The notes under the pieces: model-generated
What the model saw: the letters and a program-made list of their open reading frames with translations, nothing else
The model's database searches: none
Told to the model about the DNA's origin: nothing
Position numbers and translations under genes: made by a program
In this document: one piece after another, positions 55,788-64,000 of the stretch
Layout of the letters: the number at the start of each line of letters is the position of its first letter
How positions within the stretch are numbered: the first letter of the stretch is position 1
NCBI RefSeq assembly: GCF_028437565.1
Contig: NZ_JAMRYR010000003.1
Location: forward strand, 401,610 to 465,609
DNA length: 64,000 bases
Source: Actinomyces sp. B33
GTDB lineage: Bacteria > Actinomycetota > Actinomycetes > Actinomycetales > Actinomycetaceae
Reading direction: 5' to 3'

Positions 55788-56960
55788 TCAGCCCACTGGC
55801 CCGCCCGCGTCGGGCGAGGACGATCCGAACAGGGACATGAGGGGGCCGACGAGACCGGTGAGGGCGTCGTGACCCCACGGGGTCGACCACAGGGCGGCGC
55901 CGAGGGCGCCGAGGACCGTCAGGGCCAGCAGGAGCAGCCCCCACCCCCCGATCCTGTGGCGGTGGACCGCGGCCACGGCGTCCGCGCCGACGAGGAGGTC
56001 TCCCGCGCGCAGACGGGTGAAGAACACCGGCGCCATCGAGGCGCGCCCCTGATCGATGAAGTCCTCGACCCCGTGGTGGGCCCCCGCGGTGACGATCGCG
56101 CGCGCGCCGCTGCGGGCGGCGATGAGGATCGCGGCCTCCTCGGCTCCCCCCATCATCTCGATCGTCCGATAGTCGACGCCCATTCGATCGAGCCTGTCCC
56201 GACCGGGCGCCACGCCGTCGTGGCCGCTGACGACGACGAGCTCGGAAGCGGCGCGCAGCGCCTTCTCGGCGACGAGATCCATGTCGCCGATGACGATCGT
56301 CGGGGACAGGCGGTGCCTCCTGGCGGCCTCGACCCCCGATTCGATGGCGATGACGACGGGAGCCGCGTCGCGCCGCCACCGGCGGATGCGCGCGAGCTGC
56401 TGGTGGGCGTCGGATCCGCCGAGGACGAGCAGGACGATCCTGCCGCCGAGGAGGGCAGACAGATCGGGGACGCCCGTCCCCTCGAGGAGAAGGGGCCCGT
56501 CCCGATCGAGGTAGTCCTCGACGGAGGCGGCGAAGGAGCGGATCTGGGTGCGCGTCGTCTCGGAGCCCTCGACGAGCCGGTCGAGGACGGCGGCCTCGAC
56601 GACACGTCCGGTGGCGATGACAACGCCCCCGCGCGTGACGGTGTCCTCGTCGACGGTGACGTCCTCGCCCTCGCGCAGGGTCATCAGGTCCTGACCGAGG
56701 TCGTCGACGAGCCGGATGCCGGCGTCGAGGATCATCCTGGGGCCCAGGGCGGTGTGCCGGCCGGTGACCGATGGGGCGGCGTTGAGCACCGCGGCCGGGG
56801 CCGAGGCGATGATCGCCTGGGCGGTCGCCCGGTCGATGTCCGATTGGTCGATGACGGCGATGTCCCCGGGCTCGAGGCGGGAGGCGAGCTTGCGGGCCCG
56901 CGCGTCGATGCGGATGCGCCCGGAGATCGGGGACGCGGAGGGTTTGTCGGTGGCACTCAT
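55788..56960 (-). CDS. steA: SteA-like cytokinetic ring protein
   Basis: A 390-residue protein of the Rv1697/SteA family. It has PGDIAVIDQSDIDRATAQAI near the N-terminus, a thiamin-pyrophosphokinase-like core (VVIAIESGVEAARRHRLSP, TIVIGDMDLVAEKALR, VVVSGHDGVAPGRDRL), and one membrane helix near the C-terminus (about residues 343-363). The kinase-like fold is probably not catalytic. In Corynebacterium it localises to the division septum with SteB. The ATG overlaps the recN stop (56957-56960). Confidence 0.88.
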   Translation of the reverse strand: MSATDKPSASPISGRIRIDARARKLASRLEPGDIAVIDQSDIDRATAQAIIASAPAAVLNAAPSVTGRHTALGPRMILDAGIRLVDDLGQDLMTLREGEDVTVDEDTVTRGGVVIATGRVVEAAVLDRLVEGSETTRTQIRSFAASVEDYLDRDGPLLLEGTGVPDLSALLGGRIVLLVLGGSDAHQQLARIRRWRRDAAPVVIAIESGVEAARRHRLSPTIVIGDMDLVAEKALRAASELVVVSGHDGVAPGRDRLDRMGVDYRTIEMMGGAEEAAILIAARSGARAIVTAGAHHGVEDFIDQGRASMAPVFFTRLRAGDLLVGADAVAAVHRHRIGGWGLLLLALTVLGALGAALWSTPWGHDALTGLVGPLMSLFGSSSPDAGGPVG

Positions 56961-58627
56961 CCCCTGGATTGTGGCATGGCGGAGCCGAGCACTTCGAGAG
57001 CGTTGCGGCGCGCCGCCTCGGAGTGCGGATCGCCACCCATCATGCGTGTGAGCTCCGCCTGCCTCTCGACGCCGTCGACCGCGCGGACGCTCGTCCGGCC
57101 CTCGGCCTTCTCGACGACGAGGTGGTGGTCGGCGAAGGCGGCGACCTGGGCGAGATGGGTGACGACGATCACCTGGCGGTGGGCGGCGAGTCGGGCGAGC
57201 CGCGATCCGACGGCCGTCGCGGTCGCTCCTCCGATGCCGGCGTCGACCTCGTCGAAGATGAAGGTGCGGGCGTCGGATCCGGCCCCGAGGACGACTTCGA
57301 GGGCGAGCATGACGCGCGACAGCTCGCCGCCGGAGGCCCCTTGGCCCAGGGGCCGGGCCGGTGCGCTCGGATGGGGTTGGAGGCACAGGGCGATGTCCTC
57401 GCATCCGTGCGGCGTCGGCTTGGTCGCCGTCAAGGCGATCTCGAGATGGGCTCCGGGCATCGACAGCTCGTTGAGCTCGGCGTCGACTCGGGCGGAGAGG
57501 TCCGAGGCCAGCTTCCGGCGCGCAGCGGTCACGTCGGCCCCGATCCTCAGGACCTCGTCCTGGGCCTGCGCCAGCCGCTCGCGCAAGGCGTCCGGATCCG
57601 ATCCCGGGCGGGTCAGGTCGGAAAGCCTGTCCCCCGCGTCGGCGCGCCATCGCAGCAGTCCGTCGACGTCGGCGGCGCGCCCCTCGAGGAGGTGGCGGAT
57701 CGCGGCGCGCCGTTCGTGGACGGCGCTCAGCCGCTGCGGGTCGGCGTCGAGCCCGGCGCAGTAGTCGGCGGCGTCGTCCGCGAGGGCGTCGAGTTCGAGG
57801 GCGAGGGGGACGAGGCGGGCGCTGAGCGGCGCGAGACCGGCGTCGAAGCGTTCGGCGTGGCGTAGCTCGTCGAGGGACATCCTCACGGCGTCAAGCGCGC
57901 CAGGGGCCTCCCCCTGGCCGCGCAGAAGGCCGTCGACCCGTCCGAGGTGGAGCCGCAGGTCCTGGACGTTGGTCAGCCGCCTGCTCTCGGCGCGCAGCTC
58001 GTCGTCCTCCCCGGGGCGCAGGTCGAGGGCGTCGATCGCGTCGACGGCTGCGCGGAGCCGCGCGATCTCGTCGGAGCGGGTCGCGGAGGCCGAGACGGCC
58101 TCGTCGAGGGCCCGCTTGATCTCGACGGCACGGCCCCAGGCCTCCCGATAGGCCGTCAGGAGCTCGGCGTGCGAGGGCCCGCCGAAGTCGTCGAGGGCGC
58201 GGCGCTGCGCCGCGGGGGCCGTCAGGCGGATCTGATCCGACTGGCCGTGGATCGTCACGACCGAGCCGACGAGATCAGCGAGGACGCTTGCGGGGACGGG
58301 CCTGGACCCCAGGTGGGCGCGCGAACGACCGCGGGCCGCAACGGTGCGCGAGACGATGAGCTCGTCCTCGTCGACGATCCCCCCGGCCCGGCGGGCGGCG
58401 TCGACGAGATCGTCGGGGACCGCGAGCACCGCATCGACGAGGGCCTGCTCGGCCCCCGAACGCACGAGGGCCGCGTCGGCGCGCCCTCCGAGGAGGAGGC
58501 GCAGAGAGGTCAGCACCATGGTCTTGCCGGCGCCGGTCTCCCCGGTGAGGACGGTGAGACCGGGGCCGATGTCGAGGTGGGCGCTGTCGATGACGCCCAG
58601 CGACCGGATGTCGAGGGAGGAGATCAT
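56957..58627 (-). CDS. recN: DNA repair protein RecN
   Basis: A 556-residue SMC-like ATPase for double-strand break repair. The N-terminal half has LTGETGAGKTMVLTSLRLLL (Walker A) and IHGQSDQIRL. A coiled-coil middle (about 160-350) follows. The C-terminal half has GASGGELSRVMLALEVVLG (signature) and TFIFDEVDAGIGG (Walker B), then VTHLAQVAAFADHHLVVEK. Length is typical (about 550-580). The ATG overlaps the nadK stop (58624-58627). Confidence 0.96.
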   Translation of the reverse strand: MISSLDIRSLGVIDSAHLDIGPGLTVLTGETGAGKTMVLTSLRLLLGGRADAALVRSGAEQALVDAVLAVPDDLVDAARRAGGIVDEDELIVSRTVAARGRSRAHLGSRPVPASVLADLVGSVVTIHGQSDQIRLTAPAAQRRALDDFGGPSHAELLTAYREAWGRAVEIKRALDEAVSASATRSDEIARLRAAVDAIDALDLRPGEDDELRAESRRLTNVQDLRLHLGRVDGLLRGQGEAPGALDAVRMSLDELRHAERFDAGLAPLSARLVPLALELDALADDAADYCAGLDADPQRLSAVHERRAAIRHLLEGRAADVDGLLRWRADAGDRLSDLTRPGSDPDALRERLAQAQDEVLRIGADVTAARRKLASDLSARVDAELNELSMPGAHLEIALTATKPTPHGCEDIALCLQPHPSAPARPLGQGASGGELSRVMLALEVVLGAGSDARTFIFDEVDAGIGGATATAVGSRLARLAAHRQVIVVTHLAQVAAFADHHLVVEKAEGRTSVRAVDGVERQAELTRMMGGDPHSEAARRNALEVLGSAMPQSRG

Positions 58628-59475
58628 CGGGCGTCCTCCGCGTCCGTCGGCGTCTTCCAGCCGCGGACCGGCAGGGAGAACTTCTCGACGAGGCGCGCGG
58701 AGAACGGCGTGTCGTCGAGTCGGGCGAGCCTGACGGGGCGCTCCCCCCTCGTCACGAGGATCCGCGTGCCCATCGGCAGGCTCATGTGGCGGGATCCGTC
58801 GCACACGAGTCCAGGAGCCGACCACATCTCTTCGAGGACGACGATCTGGAGTTCGCTGGAGGGGCCGACGACGAGGGGACGGGTGAACAGGCCGTGGGCG
58901 GCGAGGGGAGCGATGACCATCGCCTCGGTGTCGGGCCAGACGACGGGGCCTCCGGCGGAGAAGGAGTAGGCGGTCGATCCGGTGGGGGTCGCCAGGATGA
59001 TCCCGTCGGCGCCGTAGGTCGACACGGCCTGCCCGTCGACGCCGAGGGCGAGGTGGACCGGGTGGGCGACATCCGTGTGCATGACGGCGGCCTCGTTGAG
59101 CGCCCAATCGCGCCTCTCGATCCCGTCGGGGGCGAGGACCGTGATATCAAGCGTCATCCGGGCGTCGACCGTGAAGTCGCCGGCGGCGATGCGCCGGACG
59201 ACTCCATCGACTCCTTCGGCATCGGAGACTTCGGCGAGAAACCCCATATGCCCCATGTTGACGCCGAGCAGCGGGACATCGCGGCGGCGGGCGTGGGAGG
59301 CGGCCGACAGGATCGTCCCGTCGCCTCCGAGGGCGAGGACGAGGTCGACGCCCTCGTCGGTGGTTTCCGGCAGGACGCGGATGCCCAGGCGCTCGAGATG
59401 GGCGGCAGCCGCCTCGGCTGCCGCGATCGCCTCGGGCCGGGCGATGTGGCGGACGAGCATCACGGATTCGATCAC
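58624..59475 (-). CDS. nadK: NAD kinase
   Basis: A 283-residue enzyme phosphorylating NAD to NADP. The nucleotide motif is LALGGDGTILSAA and the NAD-binding motif is LLGVNMGHMGFLAEV. The dinucleotide pocket GADGIILATPTGSTAYSFSAGGPVV is conserved. The start is a GTG at 59475 with AGGAGG eight bases upstream, the strongest ribosome site in this operon. The gap to tlyA is only 13 bases. Confidence 0.96.
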   Translation of the reverse strand: MIESVMLVRHIARPEAIAAAEAAAAHLERLGIRVLPETTDEGVDLVLALGGDGTILSAASHARRRDVPLLGVNMGHMGFLAEVSDAEGVDGVVRRIAAGDFTVDARMTLDITVLAPDGIERRDWALNEAAVMHTDVAHPVHLALGVDGQAVSTYGADGIILATPTGSTAYSFSAGGPVVWPDTEAMVIAPLAAHGLFTRPLVVGPSSELQIVVLEEMWSAPGLVCDGSRHMSLPMGTRILVTRGERPVRLARLDDTPFSARLVEKFSLPVRGWKTPTDAEDAR

Positions 59476-59488
59476 TCGGGTCCTCCTG

Positions 59489-60316
59489 TTACTTCGATGC
59501 GCCTGCCGGGCCTCGACTCACCGCGTCGGCGACGGCCCCCGCGAGGTCCTCGCGCGCGAGGGCGCGGGGGTGGTCGGCCCTCATATGGAGAAAGTACTCG
59601 ATGTTCCCTGACGGTCCGGGCAGGGGGGACGCCTCGACGGCGGCGACGCCCAGTCCGCAGTCCATCGCGCATTGGGCGACGGCCAGGACGGTTTCGACGT
59701 GGTGGGCGGGGTCGCGGACGACGCCGCCGTGGCCGAGCCGGTCCTTGCCGATCTCGAATTGGGGCTTGACCATCAGGAGGAAGTCGGCGTCGGGAGCGGC
59801 GGCGGCGACGAGGGCGGGGATGACAAGGGTCAGGGAGATGAAGGACAGGTCGCCGACGACGACCTGAGGGGCGGGGGCGACGGCCGCGGGGTCGAGTGTG
59901 CGGACGTTCGTCCGATCGTGGACCTCGACGCGGGGATCCGCCTGGATCCTCCAGGCCAGTTGCCCGTACCCCACGTCGACGGCGACGACGGACGAAGCGC
60001 CTCGGCGCAGGAGGACGTCGGTGAAGCCCCCCGTCGAGGCGCCCGCGTCGAGGCACCGCCGCCCCTCGATCACGGGGGCGCGATCGCCGAGGGCGTCGAG
60101 GGCCCCGGCAAGCTTGTGGGCCCCTCGTGACGCGTAGTCCTCGCCGTCCCCTTCGGTGATGACGATCGCCTGGGCCGGGTCCATCTGCCGGGCGGGCTTG
60201 AGGACGGTCTCGCCATCGAGGGCGACCCGCCCGGCCGCGATGAGCTCTTGCGCCTGCGTCCGGGATCGGGCCAGGCCGCGGCGAACCAGCTCGGAGTCGA
60301 TCCGCCGCAGCCTCAT
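59489..60316 (-). CDS. tlyA: 16S/23S rRNA (cytidine-2'-O)-methyltransferase TlyA
   Basis: A 275-residue protein with an N-terminal S4 RNA-binding domain (RIDSELVRRGLARSRTQAQELI) and an FtsJ-type methyltransferase domain. The SAM motif is CLDAGASTGGFTDVLL. VVAVDVGYGQLAW, VVGDLSFISL and LLMVKPQFEIG follow the family and carry the catalytic Lys-Asp-Lys-Glu set. TlyA methylates C1409 of 16S and C1920 of 23S rRNA; its loss gives capreomycin resistance in mycobacteria. The ATG overlaps the stop of the 60-residue gene. Confidence 0.95.
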   Translation of the reverse strand: MRLRRIDSELVRRGLARSRTQAQELIAAGRVALDGETVLKPARQMDPAQAIVITEGDGEDYASRGAHKLAGALDALGDRAPVIEGRRCLDAGASTGGFTDVLLRRGASSVVAVDVGYGQLAWRIQADPRVEVHDRTNVRTLDPAAVAPAPQVVVGDLSFISLTLVIPALVAAAAPDADFLLMVKPQFEIGKDRLGHGGVVRDPAHHVETVLAVAQCAMDCGLGVAAVEASPLPGPSGNIEYFLHMRADHPRALAREDLAGAVADAVSRGPAGASK

Positions 60317-60495
60317 GCGCCGGACTCCGGGTGGAGGGCGTGACGGAGCCCTTCGTCGACCTTGTGCAGGGCGGCGATCTTCATCGGCATCGACCACGCG
60401 TCGAAGCCGTCGAGGGCGGAGACGACATCGACGAGGGCCGGAAGGGGGGTGGATGCGCCGACAGCTGCTGCGGCGGGGGTGGTGCTGCGCGTCAT
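60313..60495 (-). CDS. Small conserved protein in the Rv1693 position
   Basis: A 60-residue protein. It starts Ala/Thr-rich (TTPAAAAVGASTPLPALVDVV), and its conserved-looking half is ALDGFDAWSMPMKIAALHKVDEGLRHAL. Both ends use ATGA overlaps, with the HAD-fusion gene before it and tlyA after it, which is strong evidence that it is translated. In Mycobacterium tuberculosis a small gene (Rv1693) occupies the same place between the HAD phosphatase and tlyA. Function unknown. Confidence 0.75.
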   Translation of the reverse strand: MTRSTTPAAAAVGASTPLPALVDVVSALDGFDAWSMPMKIAALHKVDEGLRHALHPESGA

Positions 60496-62990
60496 TCAGC
60501 CTCGTTCTCGACCGGGGTCTCGTCATCGTCGGGGTCGGCGGTCTCGGCGAGGAGCTTCTCGAGCTCCTCCTCGCCGGGCAGGAAGGTCGGGGCGTCCCCG
60601 TCCGGCTCGGGCAGCGCGTCCGCCTCGACGCCGATCCGTGAGTCCGCGTCGGTGAAGGAGCCGTCGGAGTCGGGGGCGTCGCCGTCGACGAGGACCGGAG
60701 CCTGCTCCTCAGAGAGGTCCTGATCGTCGTCGGCGGGCTCCGGCTCGACGACGATGCCGGTCTCGTCGTCGTTGTCGACGACGACGAGCTCGGGACAGCG
60801 GATGCCGTCGGAGGAGTCGGCCCAGTCCCAGGCGGCCGCGGCGAGCGCACGATAGGAGTCGAGGGTGATGGTCGTCGGCCCGGTGAGCTCGATGTCGTCG
60901 AGCGTCAGGACGCCGTTGCGCAGGACCTTGGCGACCTGGGAGACGCCGCAGGTCCAGGTGTCGTCGCGGTGGTGCTTGGGACGCGGGTGGTCCTCGAGCA
61001 GTCCGCGCATGTCGAGGGCGAGGTAGGAGGGCCTCTGGCCGCGCGGGGCGAGGATGACCTCTCGGGCCCCGTGGACGCCGGTGAGGACGTGCATCGCGGG
61101 GATCCCCGCGCGAATCGCGCCGAGGATGTCGGTTTCGAGCCGGTCGCCGACGGCGATGGGATTCTGCGCCTCGACGAGGGCGGCGCCGCGCTGGTAGATG
61201 CCCGGTTCCGGCTTGCCGGCGGCATAGGGGCGGACGCCGGTGGCGTGCTCGATCGCCCGGACGAGGGATCCGTTGCCGAGCGCGTTTCCGCGTTCGATGG
61301 GCAGAGTCGCGTCCAGGTTGGTCGCGAAGAATCGGGCTCCGCGCTGGATGGCCAGGGCTCCTTCGGTGAGCATGGCCCAGTCGACGGATGTATCGAGGCC
61401 CTGGACGACGGCCGCCGGCTCGTCGTCGGCGGAGTCGACGATCTGGTAGCCCCCCTCGATGAGGGCCTGACGCACCCCTTCGCCGCCGAGGACGAAGACC
61501 TTGGCGCCCTCGTCGATCTTCTCGGAGAGGATCGAGACGACGTCCATCGCCGAGGTCATCACCATGTCCGCCGTGGCGGCGAAACCGTAGTCGGTGAGTT
61601 TGTCGGCGACCATCTGGGGCGTGCGCATGGCGTTGTTGGTGACGAAGACGGTTGTCATCCCGGCCTCGCGGGCGGCGAGCACGGATTCGCAGGCGTGATC
61701 GATGCCGCGGTCGCCGGCCCAGGCGGTTCCGTCGAGGTCGAGGAGGGCGCAGTCGTAGGCCTGGGCGAGGGGGGTGTCCGAGCCCTTCAAGGGAGAGGTC
61801 TTCCGGTCGACGTCGGCGTCGGCGAAGAGAGCCGTGTCGACGATGACGGGCACGTCGATCTCGTCGGGCATCGCGGCTTCGACCTCGTCCGCCTCGTCGA
61901 GGCGATCGAGTTCGCGCAGGCGGTCGGCCTTGACGGACATCAGTCGGCGCAGGTAGTCGGGTTCGACGTCCTCCGGGAGGGCTGCGATGGCGTCGTCGAC
62001 GAGGACGAGGCCGACTTCGGATTCGCCCAGATCGGCCCGGGCGCCGGAGGAGACGAGGACGAGTTCGACCTGTTCAGCGAGGTCCATCCCCTTGGTGTCG
62101 GTCTGGTCGATGATCTCGATCGCCTTGGCGGGGCGTCCGAGACCGCGCTCGCAATCCGCTTCGACGGCGCGCAACGAGTCGTCTCCTCGCATCCGGCGGA
62201 CGGCCCGGACCTCTCGCAGCGCCTCCTCGTAGCGGCCGGATGCGTAGGCGGTGAGGGCCGCGGCTTCGCGGACGACGTCGACGCGTCCGGCGCGCGAGGA
62301 TGCCGCCATCGCGTGCTGGTAGGCCTGTTCGGGATCGAGGTCGATGAGCTGGCCGGCCATGACGAGATGGCGGGCGACGATGTCGCGGTTGGGGCCGGAC
62401 AGGGTGGTCAGCGCGCGCGTCGCCGCGGGATCGAGCTCCTCGGCGGAGACCCCCGCGGGGATCGTCGGCTCGTCGCCCCGGGGGGAGATGTATTCATCAG
62501 TGCTCGCGAAGTTCTGCTGTTCGAACTCCCTCTGCCCGCCGCGGTCGTAGTCTCGGCGTCCGGAGCGGTCGCCGTAGGAGCGCGAGCCGCGGTCGTCGCG
62601 ATCGTAGGCGCGGCGATCGGAGCGGCCGGAGGCGCGGTCGTCTCGGCGTCCTTGCCCAGCTCCCCGGCGGTCATCCCTGCCGAAAGAGCCTCGACGCTCC
62701 CCGCCCGATTGGAACGATCGGCGCCCGTCTGCGTCATCGGAGAATCGACGTCCTGGGCGGTCCCCGCCGGACTCGAAGGGGCGGCGACGGTCCCCGTCCC
62801 GGTCGTAGCCCCGACGCTCGGAGCGGTCGCCGTAGGAGCGCGAGCCGCGGTCATCGCGATCGAAAGCGCGGCGGCCGGAGCGATCCGAACGACGGCTATC
62901 CGAGCGCTCGGAGGAATCGCGCCATGTGTTCTGTCGGCGCTGGTATCCACCACGACCCTCGTCAAAGCGTCCTCGCTGGTCTCCTGCCAT
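60492..62990 (-). CDS. Fusion of an Arg/Asp-rich disordered region, TPR-like helices and a HAD-IIA phosphatase
   Basis: An 832-residue protein. Residues about 1-160 are low complexity in Arg, Asp, Gly and Ser with a repeated RDDRGSRSYGDRS block (46-58 and 131-143). Residues about 185-375 are TPR-like helical pairs. From about 412 there is a HAD phosphatase of the NagD/glycerol-phosphate type: LLDLDGTAWAG (Asp418), VTNNAMRTP, the Lys in AAGKPEPGIY and VGDRLETDILGA. The last ~95 residues are acidic. In mycobacteria the TPR and HAD parts are two adjacent genes (Rv1691, Rv1692); here they are one frame. The second ATG (62990) has AGAGG seven bases upstream. Confidence 0.85.
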   Translation of the reverse strand: MAGDQRGRFDEGRGGYQRRQNTWRDSSERSDSRRSDRSGRRAFDRDDRGSRSYGDRSERRGYDRDGDRRRPFESGGDRPGRRFSDDADGRRSFQSGGERRGSFGRDDRRGAGQGRRDDRASGRSDRRAYDRDDRGSRSYGDRSGRRDYDRGGQREFEQQNFASTDEYISPRGDEPTIPAGVSAEELDPAATRALTTLSGPNRDIVARHLVMAGQLIDLDPEQAYQHAMAASSRAGRVDVVREAAALTAYASGRYEEALREVRAVRRMRGDDSLRAVEADCERGLGRPAKAIEIIDQTDTKGMDLAEQVELVLVSSGARADLGESEVGLVLVDDAIAALPEDVEPDYLRRLMSVKADRLRELDRLDEADEVEAAMPDEIDVPVIVDTALFADADVDRKTSPLKGSDTPLAQAYDCALLDLDGTAWAGDRGIDHACESVLAAREAGMTTVFVTNNAMRTPQMVADKLTDYGFAATADMVMTSAMDVVSILSEKIDEGAKVFVLGGEGVRQALIEGGYQIVDSADDEPAAVVQGLDTSVDWAMLTEGALAIQRGARFFATNLDATLPIERGNALGNGSLVRAIEHATGVRPYAAGKPEPGIYQRGAALVEAQNPIAVGDRLETDILGAIRAGIPAMHVLTGVHGAREVILAPRGQRPSYLALDMRGLLEDHPRPKHHRDDTWTCGVSQVAKVLRNGVLTLDDIELTGPTTITLDSYRALAAAAWDWADSSDGIRCPELVVVDNDDETGIVVEPEPADDDQDLSEEQAPVLVDGDAPDSDGSFTDADSRIGVEADALPEPDGDAPTFLPGEEELEKLLAETADPDDDETPVENEAE
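62561..62862 (-). repeat. Direct repeat of about 44 bp inside the disordered region of the HAD fusion
   Basis: The blocks starting at 62561 and 62819 (258 bases apart) match over about 44 bases with one difference. They encode the repeated RDDRGSRSYGDRS segment. Similarity at DNA level implies recent expansion. Confidence 0.75.
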
Positions 62991-63647
62991 GGTCATACCT
63001 CTATTCCTGCGCCCGTGCGCTTGTCGTCTCATGCGGCCGCCGCTGCGGCGTTCTCTCGCGAATCCCTCCCAGCATAGCGGTCGCCTCCGCCTCTGAACGG
63101 CCCGCACCTGCTCGGTTATGTGTGACGTGGGTGGTGTTGGGTCTGCTTATGGGGCCGGTGAGGTACCGGATCGGCGAGAAGATCGAGAGCTTCTCACAGG
63201 ATCGGAGAGAGCGCAGGTGGGGAGGAGGTGAATCGTGTCGCCGGCGATCGCATGCACGTCCCTCATCGCATGCGCCCTCGCCTGTCAGTTTCGATACCGA
63301 CAAGACGTCGACCTCCCTTGCCCGCGTACGTGCCCTCGCGCCCCATCGGTTCGCCCCGGCGGCGGTCGGCGCCCCTTTCCGCGCGCGCCTCGCCAATGGC
63401 CTGAATCGCCCCCGACCAGGCTTGGCATTCCTTTCCGCGTGCCCGCTTTCGTCCGTGTCGCGTTTTTTCTCTGTGTTTTCCTTCGAAAACGAACGTTTCC
63501 CCGGGTATGCGCGCTGGTTTTTTCGTTTTCCGGGGAAATTGCAAAGCGACTAACCGACCATGTGTGTATGTGCTTGCCCTGTGGGGCTTGGCGGACGTAG
63601 GGAAGCACAGGGGTCAGCCAAACCCGACAGGCACGAACACACGGGGT
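62991..63647. other. Intergenic region without a convincing gene
   Basis: The frames here have no recognisable protein sequence. It holds an AGCATA box (63071-63076), which read on the minus strand is TATGCT and could be the -10 of the HAD-fusion gene. Two hairpins are present: GTTTTC-CTTC-GAAAAC (63475-63490), and TTTCCCCGG paired with CCGGGGAAA (63496-63504/63530-63538). No tRNA or riboswitch was found. Confidence 0.5.
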
Positions 63648-63917
63648 CCGCTCGTGGGCGTGGTCGCCGATTGGTCCAATCCCCGTACGCGCGGGTAGGC
63701 GATGTCGGATGGCTTTGCCGTTGTGGCTTTCTGGACTGTGTTGTCCAGACCACGTTGTTCGCGCGCGGGCAGGGAGTCATTGGCCCGCTCGTGGGCGTGG
63801 TCGCCGGCTGGTCCAGACCCCGTACGCGCGGGTAGGTGCTGTCGGATGGCTTTGCCGTTGTGGCTTTCTGGACTGTGTTGTCCAGACCACGTTGTTCGCG
63901 GTTGTTCGCGCGCGGGC
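63648..63917. repeat. Two tandem copies of a 137-bp repeat
   Basis: Unit 1 begins at 63648 and unit 2 at 63785. They are nearly identical, differing around the GGTCCA element and by a GTTGTTCGCG block doubled in unit 2 (63891-63910). Each unit contains CTGGAC-N6-GTCCAG and CCCG-TACGCG-CGGG dyads, so each can fold. They are not spaced like CRISPR repeats. Probably an intergenic repeat family of this genome. Confidence 0.85.
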
Positions 63918-64000
63918 GGGGACGCCACGCCAGCGTCCAGTCCACCATCGTACGATCCAGATCGGGCGGTGCTTGCGCGCGGGCGGACACCGCCGACGAG

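Noticed and set aside
63648..63917. Possible CRISPR array
   Set aside because: Only two units of 137 bp, directly adjacent, with no short repeats, no variable spacers and no cas genes.
63550..63990. Minus-strand 146-codon frame across the tandem repeats
   Set aside because: It is open only because the repeat unit lacks stops in that frame. The product is low-complexity Thr/Pro/Arg text with no start site, and it changes with repeat copy number.

Overview
The window reads as chromosomal DNA of a high-GC actinobacterium, most likely an Actinomyces/Schaalia-type member of the Actinomycetaceae. The evidence is: a pupylation operon (mpa-dop-pup-pafA), an aroC-aroKB-efp-nusB block, a SufR-SufBDCSUT operon, and a tlyA-nadK-recN-steA-steB block that matches the Mycobacterium tuberculosis Rv1691-Rv1700 order as I remember it. 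Many genes also carry a TAGGAT-like -10 box 6-7 bases before the start codon, which suggests leaderless transcription. This placement is inference from gene content; no rRNA lies in the window.

Layout. 1-6.3 kb is a catabolic region: a GntR/FCD regulator, a short-chain dehydrogenase and the start of a TRAP binding protein on the minus strand, divergent from a complete TRAP transporter (dctPQM) plus a beta-hydroxyacid dehydrogenase. The plus-strand half is clearly lower in GC than its surroundings. One operator-like sequence sits on both promoters. 6.3-11.8 kb holds nusB, efp, a degenerate shikimate-kinase paralogue, an aroK-aroB fusion, aroC and hisF. 11.8-19.4 kb holds an FKBP-type isomerase, pafA, a 59-residue pup, dop, mpa, trmI and a RecB-like nuclease. 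No 20S proteasome genes are present, and Mpa lacks the usual C-terminal docking tail. 19.4-31.2 kb is mixed housekeeping: phosphatases, uppP, an aldo/keto reductase that has lost its catalytic residues, an FSP1-like flavoprotein, a GNAT-MazG fusion, a DsbA-like protein, tRNA-Leu(GAG), a MarR regulator, a SWIM/SNF2 helicase and trmL.

31.4-36.8 kb holds lpd and sucB (E3 and E2 of 2-oxoacid dehydrogenase complexes), a membrane-anchored pseudokinase and a DUF4191 protein. 36.9-39.6 kb is a polar amino-acid ABC transporter. Immediately after it, 39.57-41.2 kb is a lower-GC islet bracketed by a perfect 41-bp direct repeat of the 3' end of the transporter ATPase gene. The islet encodes an exported protein with a cationic, hydrophobic C-terminus, translationally coupled to a 59-residue two-helix membrane protein. 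This looks like a toxin or bacteriocin with its immunity protein, and the exported gene has a TGA at codon 4 of its best start. It is the strongest candidate for an undescribed system here.

41.3-47.7 kb holds an ABC-F ATPase, a queuosine-salvage pair (yhhQ, tgt), a zinc metallopeptidase and an acyl-CoA ligase. 47.8-54.1 kb is the Suf iron-sulfur operon under SufR. 54.2-63.0 kb is the NUDIX-steB-steA-recN-nadK-tlyA block, ending in an 832-residue protein that fuses a disordered Arg/Asp-rich region, TPR-like helices and a HAD phosphatase. The last 1 kb has no convincing gene and contains two tandem 137-bp repeats.
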